Shown here: positions 56,563 through 64,000 of the stretch, piece by piece
Position numbering within the stretch: the stretch's first letter is position 1
How the letters are laid out: each line of letters opens with the position of its first letter
Origin: Cyanophora paradoxa
Lineage: Eukaryota; Glaucocystophyceae; Cyanophorales; Cyanophoraceae
Length of the DNA stretch: 64,000 nt
NCBI GenBank assembly: GCA_004431415.1
Contig: QPMI01000709.1
Span: 124,001-188,000 of the forward strand
Direction of reading: 5' to 3'
Notes under the pieces: model-generated
Told to the model about the DNA's origin: nothing
What the model saw: only the letters and a program-made list of their open reading frames with translations
Databases searched by the model: none
Translations under genes and position numbers: made by a program

Positions 56563-58868
56563 CTAGCGGGTGAAGGAGGAGGAGGCGGCGCCCTTGGCGA
56601 AGTAGCTGTACCCCGCCGGGGCGGGGGCCGCCTTGAGCGCCCCCGCGCCGGGCGCGAGGGCGGCGAGGGCGCCGGGGAGGAGCGAGGGGCCGTTCGGGCC
56701 GCGGGGCCCGGCGCCAGGGGCCGCCTGGGCGGCCGCTGGCCCGACGCGGGCCCCCGTGAGGGACATCGAAGCCCCGTGGGGATGGGGGCAGGCCGCCGCT
56801 CGGCGGGCCGCCCCCGCCCCCGCCGCTCCCGCCGCTGCTCCCCGGCTCCCCGGCCGCGAGCCGCCGTCGCTCCCCGGGCGCGCCGCCGCGGCGGGCCCGG
56901 GGCCGCCCCGGCCCCGGCCGAAGGGCGCCACCTCGCCCGCGGCGGCCCGGCCGCGCAGCTGCGCCGTTGCGCCGGCCTGCGGCGGGGAGGCCGGCACCGA
57001 GCCCCATGCGTGCGGGGCGGCGGGCGCGGGCGCGGGGCGCAGCGGGGGCCGGCCGGCGGCGGCGGGGGCGGGGCCCGGGGCGGGAGGGGGCGCGGGCTCC
57101 TCGCGGCGGGAGGAGGCGGCGCTCGGGGCGAAGGAGTGGACGGAGAGGTCATCCTCGTCCACCCCGGCCGCCTCCGAGCGCGCGCTCGGCGCCCGGGGCG
57201 GCCCGCGGCCCACCGCCGCCGCCGCCGCCGCAGCGAACGCGGCGGCGCGCGCCGCGGAGGTCCCCGGGGACACCGGGGTGCGGTCGGGGCCCCAGCCGGT
57301 GCCTCCCGCGGCGCTTCCCCCGTCGCCGTCGCCCGACTCGGAGACGGGGCCGGAGGAGGAGGCGCGGCGGGGGCCGCCGGGGGCCGGCCCCGACGAGAGC
57401 GGCGCGATCTCGGTCTTCTTGAAGCGCTCGAGGCGGGCGATGGGGTCCGCGGCGCGCTGGCGCTGCCCGGCGGCGCGCTGCATCTTCAGGATCCGCTTCT
57501 TCTTCTTCAGCATCAGCTCCGCCGTGCGGGGGTCCGTGAAGCCCCACTCCCGCGCGATCTCCTCCGCCGCCGCCGCGTGCGGCGCCGGCGGGGCCACCGC
57601 CTGCTGATGCTGCTGCTGATGCTGTTGTTGATGATGTTGCGGTGCCGCGGGGGAAGGAGGGCCCGCGGCTTGGACGGGGATGGGGCCGGGGTGGCCCTGG
57701 TGCCGCTCGGGCGCGGCCGGAGTCGCAAGCGGGGGCGCAGGCGGGCCAGCGGGGAGAAATGGGGCAGCGCCAGTTGGGGTGGCGAAGGCCGGGGGCGGGG
57801 CCCGCAGCGGCGCAGCGAGGGCGGCCGCGATCGCGGCGGGCGTCGCGGGGGCGCCGGGCTGCGGGAAAGAAAGCGAATCATTCCACAATTCCTCGGGAGA
57901 ACATAATCATGAAACGGGGCAAGCAAGCAGAGGGAGGACCTGGCCGGGGAAGAGGGTGGAGGCGGCGGCCTCGACGAAGCGGCCGAAGATGTCCTCCTCG
58001 AGGCGCGGGTCGGGCGCCGGGATGAAGTCCGCCCCCACCTGCCCCCCGATCAAGTCAGGTGTGCGGTTCTGAGCTTGGGGCTAGCTGTTGTCGAGCCCTC
58101 GTAGGCCGCACCTCGGCGTACTCGAAGTCGTCGTCGTCGTCGTAGGCGGCGCCGGCGAGGGCGCGCCGCAGCCGCGCCCGCACCGCGAACGAGCGCCACG
58201 CCGCCTGCACCCGCGTCGCCGCCAGCGCCCGCCGCAGCCGCTCCACGCGCTCCCGCGCCAGCACGGCCCGCAGCCGCGGCCACGCCCGCCGCGCCCGCAG
58301 CGCCCGCCACGCGCTCTGCACCGTCGCCGCCGCCCGCCGCTGCTGCAGGGCAGATCCCGCCGCAGCCGCCGGGCCGCGCGGCGCCGGGCGCAGGCCTGGA
58401 TCTTGATGGCGGCCGGCGGGCCCTGCACCTCGAGCTCGGCGGCGCGGTACGCGGCGCTGGAGACGTGGCGGCCGCGCCAGACGGCCGGGTTGAACTGCGC
58501 GTGCTCGAGGAGCTGCCGCAGGGCGAGGGCGAGGGCCTCGCCGGCGTGCCGCTCCCGCAGCCGCAGCTCCGCCTCGTGCGCCGCGGGGCCGCCCGCCTGC
58601 GCCGCCGCCTGCGCCGCGGCCGCCGCGCGCTTCTGGGCGGCGAGGGCGCGTGCGCGCTCCTGGGCCTGCCCGCCGCACATGCGGAGGAAGGCCGCCTCGT
58701 CGAAGGCCGAGGCCGACGGGTCGGACTCGGCCGCCGCCGCCGTCGCCTCGCCCGCGTCCACCTGTAGTACTCCACGACCGCCAGCCACTGGAGCCGCAGC
58801 ACGGGCGGCGGGCCCTCGTCCACCGGCTGCGCCCCTGCCGCTGCCGCCGCGCCGCCTCGGCCGCCGCC

Positions 58869-58899
<31 letters not shown>

Positions 58900-60205
58900 A
58901 GAGGGCGTCCTCGGTCGATGCGGGGCGGCAGCGGCGTCGGATACCGCGGCGGCGGCCGGAGCGGCCGGAGCGGCCGGCGCCGCGATGGGCGCGGCGGGGC
59001 CGCCGGGGGAGAATCGGAGGGATGCGATGGCGGCGGGGGACGGGCGGTGGTGCGGGGCGCAGACGAGGGGCGAGGCGGGGGCCGGGGCCGCGAGGGCCGC
59101 GAGGTAGGGCCCCGTGACGTGCGGCGCCCGCTTGCAGACCTGCGGAGGAGCACTTAGGCGCAGTCGCAAAGGGGTGCGAAGGGGCGGGGGGCACCTCCCA
59201 GACGGCCGCGGCGCGGTCGGCGGCGTCGACGGGGTGGGAGTCGAGCTCGCGGAGGGAGGGGAGGGCGGCGAGGAGGAGCGCGCGGGCCTCGGGCCGCTGG
59301 GCGGCGGGGTTGTCGGTCACGGAGAGGACCTCGAGGGCGGCGAGCGGGGCGAGGGGCAGGAGGGACTCCGGGTCGGGGAGGGCGTTGAAGGCGACGTTGA
59401 GGGTGCGCAGCGAGGGGAGGGCGTGGAGCCCCTTCAGCGACGCGATCCGGTTGTCCGAGGCGTGGAGGTGCTCGAGGAGGGGGAGGAAGGGGCCCCGGGA
59501 GAAGTCGAGGGCCCCCAGGCGGTTCCCGTTGAGCCAGAGCTCGCGGAGGAGCGGGCAGGGGATGTCGCCGGGGCGGATCTCCGCGATCTCGTTCTCGTAG
59601 AGGACGAGGGTCTGGAGGAGGGGGCAGCCGTGGAGGCCCTCGATGGAGGTGAGGCGGTTGCGGCCGAGGTCGAGGAAGGTCAGCGAGGGGAGGCCGGAGA
59701 GGCCCTCCATCCGGGCGATCTGGTTGCGGAAGAGCGAGAGGCGCTGCAGGGAGGCGAGGGCGTCCAGGCCCTCGATGCGGGCGAGGGCGTTGTTGGAGGC
59801 GGAGAGCTCGCGCAGGGAAGGCGGAGGGGCGAGGGCGGCGAGCGAGGCGAGGCGGTTCGAGTCGAGGACGAGGGCCTCGAGGCGGGCGAGGGCGGGGAGG
59901 CCCTCGACCGCCTCGAGGGCGTTGTCGCGGAGGGTGAGGGAGCGGAGCGAGGGGCCGGCGGCGGCGAGGCCGCGGGTCGAGGCGAGCTCGCAGACGGTGA
60001 CGGAGAGCTCGAGGAGGGCGGGGAGGAGGGCCCAGGGGATGCCCGAGAGGTCCGAGAGGGGCTCCAGCGTGAGCTCCACGCGGGTGACCCCCGCCAGCGC
60101 CGCCGCGTCGTCCATCCCGAGCGCCATCGCAAGCTCCCCCAGGGCCGCCGCCGGCGCCGCCGAGGCCGCGGAGGCCGTCTTCGGGGCGGGGCGGGGCGCG
60201 GAGGG

Positions 60206-60241
<36 letters not shown>

Positions 60242-61993
60242 CTCGTGGCGGCGGCGGAGGGCGGGGAGGAGCGGGGCGATCGAGGCGCGCCAGGCGGCGA
60301 AGAGCGGCTGGAGCGGGGCGCGCGGCGGCGGGGCCCCGGGGGCCGTGTACCACGCCACGAAGGCCTCGTAGGCGCGCTCCCGCGCCAGCGCCGCCGCCTC
60401 CTCGGGCCGCAGCGCCCGCTCCACCGCCGCCCGCCGCTCCGCCGCCCGCGCCTCCGCCGCCGCCGCGTCGAACTGGATCGGGTCCGGCACCGGCTTCGGG
60501 GGCGCCTCCTCTGCGGGAGCCGCCGCGCCGCCCTCCGCGTCCTCTCCCCCGGCGGCCCCGGAGGGGGAGAGCGGCAGGAGGGGCCCCGAGACGCGCATGG
60601 CGGCCTCCGCCTGGGCGCGGCGCGCCAGCTCGGCCCGCCGCCGCTCCCGCCGCAGCCGCTCCGCCTCCTGCTTCTGCCGCAGCGCCTCCGCCGCCCGCCG
60701 CCGCCGCTCCTCCTCCTCCGCCCGCGCCCGCTCCTCCGCCTCCCGCCGCAGGCGCGCCTCCTCCTCCTCCCGCCGCTTCCGTTCCTCCTCCTCGCGCCTC
60801 CTGCGCTCCTCCTCCTCCCTCCTCTCGCGCTCAATTCGCTCTTGCTCCTGCGCGGGGGCGGTCTCGTCGGGCGGGAGCGCCGGGCGGGACGCGGCGGCGG
60901 CGGCCGGCGGACCTCGCGGTCGAAGCGCTCGATCTCCTCCTGCATCTGCCGCATGCGCTCCTCGTTCTCCGCACGGCGCGCCTCCTCCGCCGCCCTCCGC
61001 GCGGCCTCCTCCCGCTCCGCCTCCGCCCGACGCTCCTCTTGCTCCCGCCTGCCCCGCCCGCCCGTCAGGCCCCGCCGCGCTCGTCCCGCACCGCGGCGCC
61101 GCCGGCCGCACCGGAGCCGCTCGAGGCGCGCGGCCTGCTCCTCCTCGAGCCGCTTCAGCCGCTCCTGCCTCTCCCGCTCGGCCCGCTCCTCGGCCTCCCG
61201 AGCGAGGCGCTCCTGCTCCTCCGCCGCCCGCCGCGCCTCCTCCGCCCGCCGCGCGCGCTCCTCGGCCCTCCGCTGCTCCCGCTCCCTGCGCGGGCATCGG
61301 CGGAGAGCGCAGCGCGCAGGAGGCCGGTGCGGGCGGACCGCTCGGCCGCCTCGAGCTCGGCCTGCTCGCGGACCAGCCGCAGCCGCCGCTCGCGCTCCTG
61401 CCGCCGGCCGATCAGCGGCGCGGGGCGCGACTAAGACGGGCGTCTGCTACCTCGGGGTCCTCAAGATCGTCCAGGAGCTCCTCCACGGGCGCTACGGGCG
61501 CCACCCCCGCGTGGGCCTGCGCGGTTCGTGTGATGCGCGGCCTCCGAGCGGCGGCGGGGCGTCCGAGCGGCGCACGGGGTCGACGTTCTGCAGGGCCTGC
61601 TCCACGAGCGCCTCTGTCTCCCGCAGCTCCTCTGTGAAGCCGCTCAGCGCCGCGTCCTTCGCCTCGGAGATGGCCTGCAGCCGCCGCCACGCCTCGCTGT
61701 CCAGGAAAGACGGAACCTCCGCCGCCGCCGCGCTCCAATCTGGCAGCGGCCGCGGGCCATCCCTGGACGCGTCTGCAGCGGCATAGTTAGCAACGGGAAA
61801 AGAAGTGCGGAAGCACGGCAGGATGGAGGCAGTTCTGCAGCTAACAGAGTACGTCGAGTAAGTAGCTTAGCGGCGCACCGTCGTCCGAGGCGGAGCTGGC
61901 GTCGTCGTCTTGAAGTTCGATTGGCCCGAGCTCAGCCAGCCGCCTTTCTATGCTGCGGCTGAGCTCGTCGTCTGTATCGTCGTCTTCCGCCAT
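56563..61993 (-). CDS. LRRIQ1: LRRIQ1-like leucine-rich repeat and IQ-motif ciliary protein
   Basis: The start is MAEDDDTDDELSRSIERRLA. An acidic N-terminus and SFLDSEAWRRLQAISEAKDA lead into a long, single-helix, Arg/Glu-rich region (about 61300-60600). About eight SDS22-like leucine-rich repeats follow, e.g. LRSLTLRDNALEAVEGLPAL, LQRLSLFRNQIARMEGLSGL and LLRELWLNGNRLGALDFSRG. The capping unit is VLSVTDNPAAQRPEARALLL. Two or more IQ motifs (AAATVQSAWRALRARRAW; AATRVQAAWRSFAVRARLRR) should bind calmodulin or myosin-type light chains. After DDDDDFEYAE the tail has REWGFTDPRTAELMLKKKKR, typical of LRRIQ1, and a Pro/Ala-rich disordered end. Animal LRRIQ1 is linked to cilia, so an axonemal role is inferred. 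Coding GC is extreme, leaving long antisense frames. Confidence 0.85.
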
Positions 61994-62150
61994 CTTGCTG
62001 GGCGCCGGGCGCCGCCTAGCTAGTCATCGCTGGTGTACCCAGCCGAGCTCACCGTACCCCCGCCGAAAGAACCCAGCGCGCGAGGCAGCGCGATCCGAGC
62101 CACGCGCCAGTTTCCGAAGCTAAGGCCAGCACATTTGAGACCAATCGGCA
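61994..62150. promoter_or_regulatory. Bidirectional promoter, LRRIQ1 / Lys-Glu-rich protein
   Basis: 157 bases separate two divergent start codons. CTAGCTAGTC lies close to the LRRIQ1 side. No TATA box is evident. Confidence 0.45.
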
Positions 62151-63091
62151 ATGGCAGGTGCGTCTTCGCGCTTCTCCCCGTCCCGTCGATGTGCTTTCGC
62201 GCGGCGGGACGCTAACGCCGCGCGCGATTTCGCAACGGCAGGCAAGAGGAAGTCGTGCGTGAACTCATGCGGTTCCGAAGCCGCGCGTCCTAGCTGCGAA
62301 GCTGATCCTCGGCATTTGAACAATACAGGGAGGGCGCGGAGAAGGAGGAGGAGAAGCCGCAGCGCCGCAGTAGCCGGTGGGTAGATTGAATGACTCGTAG
62401 AACAGAATCGGACCGGGCGTCCGCGAGCAGGTGGGTCGCCGTCAATGACTGACGCCCGGGGGTCCGCGCAGGCTTTCGGGGACGTCCGACAAGGCCGAGA
62501 AGCCCAAGGCAGAGCCGAAGCCGGCGAAGCGCAAGAGCGGTGAGGGCCGCGCGTGCGATCGCGGCCCGCGGGGCGCCGCCGACGGGCGGAGCAGAGCCGA
62601 AGAAGAAGGCCGCGAAGGAGGAGGAGCCGAGCGAGGAGGAGGCCGAGAAGAGCGAGGAGGAGGAGCAGAAGCCCAAGAAGGGCAAGGCGGCCCCTGCCAA
62701 GAAGGAGACCAAGAAGCCGGCCAAGGCCGACAAGCCGAAGGAGGCCGCCAAGGACGAGGAGGAGAAGGAAGCCGACAAGGACGACGAGGAGAAGGAGGAG
62801 GCGAAGCCCAAGGCTGCAGCCGGCAAGGGTCGGCGCCGCCCGCCGCGCCCCCGCGCCCCCGCGGCCCCTGACGGCCCGCCGGGCAGGCAAGGGCAAGGGC
62901 AAGGGCAAGGGCAAGGGCAAGGGCGGCAAGCCCGACGAGGAGGAGGGTGTGCACGCGCCCGCGGCCCGCGGCTTCGCGCGCGCTCGCTGACGTGCAGCGT
63001 AGCGGGGCCGGCAGAGGAGCCGAAGCCGCCGGTCGACGTCTTGGTGCTGTACGAGCTCACCTGCGCGAAGGTCCTCGCTGGCACCTTCTAG
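62151..63091 (+). CDS. Lys/Glu-rich charged protein, function unknown
   Basis: The first exon is only ATGGCAG, joined after a 75-90 base intron to KRKS. Later exons give SGTSDKAEKPKAEPKPAKRK, then AEPKKKAAKEEEPSEEEAEK, KAAPAKKETKKPAKADKPKE and DDEEKEEAKPKAAAGKG. A GK dipeptide repeat (KGKGKGKGKGKG, from six AAGGGC units near 62888-62923) follows, then KPDEEE. The C-terminus is unlike the rest: EEPKPPVDVLVLYELTCAKV ending LAGTF. Composition resembles nucleolar or linker-histone-like chromatin proteins, but no globular domain is seen, so no function is given. The internal exon limits are tentative. Confidence 0.55.
62886..62924 (+). repeat. Hexanucleotide repeat coding for Gly-Lys
   Basis: About six tandem units of the hexamer GGCAAG/AAGGGC encode alternating Gly and Lys in the Lys/Glu-rich protein. 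Confidence 0.85.
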
Positions 63092-63356
63092 GCGGACGGG
63101 CGCCTGCGACTGCGCCTTCCCCCGCCCCGCCGGGGGCCCGGGGCCCCCGGGGCCGCCCGCTGCTTTTTTCAATGCAGTAACAATAATACCACGCTCGTTC
63201 TTCCGCATGCGCCCCCGCGAGAGCATGCCCCGCCCCACCCAGGTCTACCCCCGGTGCCGATCGCGCGCCGCGCCCGGAGGGCTCAAGATACTGTGGCGAA
63301 CTGTCCTGGTTGAAAGAAGGGAGGGGGAAGCTTAAAGGGGCCGCCCGCGCCCGCGC

Positions 63357-64000
63357 CTAGGCCTTGAGGGCGAAGGAGACCTGGGGCTTGCCCGGGACGG
63401 CGAACTCTTTCCTGTTCTCGGGGTCCTCGGCGGCGGGGTCCGAGGTGCGGGCGACGGAGAGGGCGCCGGCGGGGAGCTCGAGCTGCTTGCAGAGCCACGC
63501 GAGGTTCTCCTGCAGCACCGCCACCTGCACACCCAGAACGACGCAGGTCAGGTCAGGCCGAGCCCGGGGCCTCCCCCTCGCCTCCCCCTCCGCCCCGCTC
63601 CCCCCGCGGACCTCATCGAAGGGCATGACGAGCTCGAAGGCCTCCACGCCGCGCGCCTCCGAGTCCTCCTTCACGTACCTGGCGGCCTCCTTCTCAGGGG
63701 CGGGGCCGAGGCGGGGCGGGCGCAGGGGCGCGGCGGGCGCTCGCGCACCCGATGAGCGGCATGAGCTTCTTCCAGTTGGCCTCGACGCTGGGGACGGCCC
63801 GCAGGCGCGGGATGGTGTCGGCCGGCCAGCTGCCCTTGGCGCCCTCGTAGATGGCGCGAGCCGTCGTGAGGAAGTCCTGGTGGTACTGCGGGAACTCGCC
63901 GGCGACGAGGACGACGCCGCGCTCGACCTCGACCTTGGCGGGGGGCGCGCCGCCCTTGGCGCCGCCCTTCTTGGGCTTGGAGAGCTTCTCGAGGCGCTCG
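63357..64000 (-). CDS. LARS1: Cytosolic leucyl-tRNA synthetase, C-terminal part (runs off the window)
   Basis: Only the C-terminal about 180 residues are present; the 5' part lies beyond position 64000. The visible part matches the archaeal/eukaryotic LeuRS C-terminal domain that contacts tRNA-Leu. It reads EVERGVVLVAGEFPQYHQDF, ANWKKLMPLIG, an intron around 63690-63750, then EKEAARYVKEDSEARGVEAF, ELVMPFDE, and after another intron VAVLQENLAWLCKQLELPAG. The end is FAVPGKPQVSFALKA. The PGKP turn and the ENL(A/V) helix are shared with human and yeast cytosolic enzymes, so this is not the bacterial-type organellar LeuRS. Confidence 0.88.
   Translation of the reverse strand, partial: SASRSSPSPRRAAPRAARPPPRSRSSAASSSSPASSRSTTRTSSRRLAPSTRAPRAAGRPTPSRACGPSPASRPTGRSSCRSSGARAPAAPLRPPRLGPAPEKEAARYVKEDSEARGVEAFELVMPFDEVRGGSGAEGEARGRPRARPDLTCVVLGVQVAVLQENLAWLCKQLELPAGALSVARTSDPAAEDPENRKEFAVPGKPQVSFALKA

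Noticed and set aside
56633-58072. Several plus-strand frames of 130-376 codons opposite the LRRIQ1 tail
   Set aside because: These are shadows of a GC-rich Pro/Ala-coding exon, with compositional bias only.
58055-61297. Reading the LRR part as a gene of its own starting MPAQGAG
   Set aside because: Upstream exons to 61993 supply a better acidic start, and the downstream REWGFTDPRTAEL segment belongs to the same family, so it is one LRRIQ1-type gene.
59114-61786. 890-codon open frame on the plus strand opposite LRRIQ1
   Set aside because: It is the antisense of a clear leucine-rich-repeat gene. Extreme GC leaves few stop codons, and the product is an Arg/Gly/Glu-rich sequence without domains.

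Overview
The window is nuclear DNA of a unicellular, flagellated, plastid-bearing eukaryote, most likely an alga. Almost every gene is split by short GT-AG introns of about 45-200 bases, so the conserved proteins only become readable when adjacent frames are joined at splice sites. Flagellar genes are present (CFAP44, an LRRIQ1-type protein), as are a plastid-type CbbY sugar-phosphate phosphatase with a transit-peptide-like leader and a bacterial-type ribosomal protein bL27. The CbbY leader has no hydrophobic signal peptide and has Phe at position 4, which would fit a primary plastid and perhaps a glaucophyte-like lineage. That assignment is inference only. GC content is high but very uneven.

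Layout, left to right (strand): TAN1/THUMPD1 (+), RAB5IF-like (-), a SAS10/UTP3-type protein with neuroguidin-like middle (-), proteasome ATPase RPT3 (+), bL27 (-), a secreted IPT/TIG plus beta-helix protein (+), TOM40 (+), a 1.5 kb repeat-rich gap, ubiquitin-eL40 fusion (+), gamma-tubulin complex GCP4 (-), 14-3-3 (-), RPL4/uL4 (+), N-myristoyltransferase (-), CFAP44 (-), DNAJC9-like (-), HYOU1/GRP170 (+), CbbY (+), ARP2 (-), PEMT (+), an unrecognised Ala/Gln-rich protein (+), U2AF35 (-), a tandem cyclic-nucleotide-binding-domain protein (-), ceramide synthase (+), GT10 fucosyltransferase (+), LRRIQ1-like (-), a Lys/Glu-rich protein (+) and the 3' end of cytosolic leucyl-tRNA synthetase (-). 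That is about 27 genes in 64 kb. Many are divergent pairs separated by only 100-400 bases.

Most genes are housekeeping functions: ribosome biogenesis and translation, proteasome, mitochondrial import, ER folding and lipid synthesis, cytoskeleton, splicing, cilium. They do not form one pathway. A notable pairing is the J-domain chaperone DNAJC9 back to back with the ER chaperone HYOU1.

The most unusual signals are three. (1) The SAS10-type protein carries a middle section that reads like neuroguidin/Lcp5. (2) The larger gaps contain a shared set of short repeats. One is an 11-base word, GAGCCTCGGAG, with seven exact copies, all intergenic; two of them are extra 8-base insertions in one arm of a local duplication. 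(3) Two or three genes encode proteins or domains I cannot name. No rRNA, tRNA, CRISPR array or transposase was found by eye.
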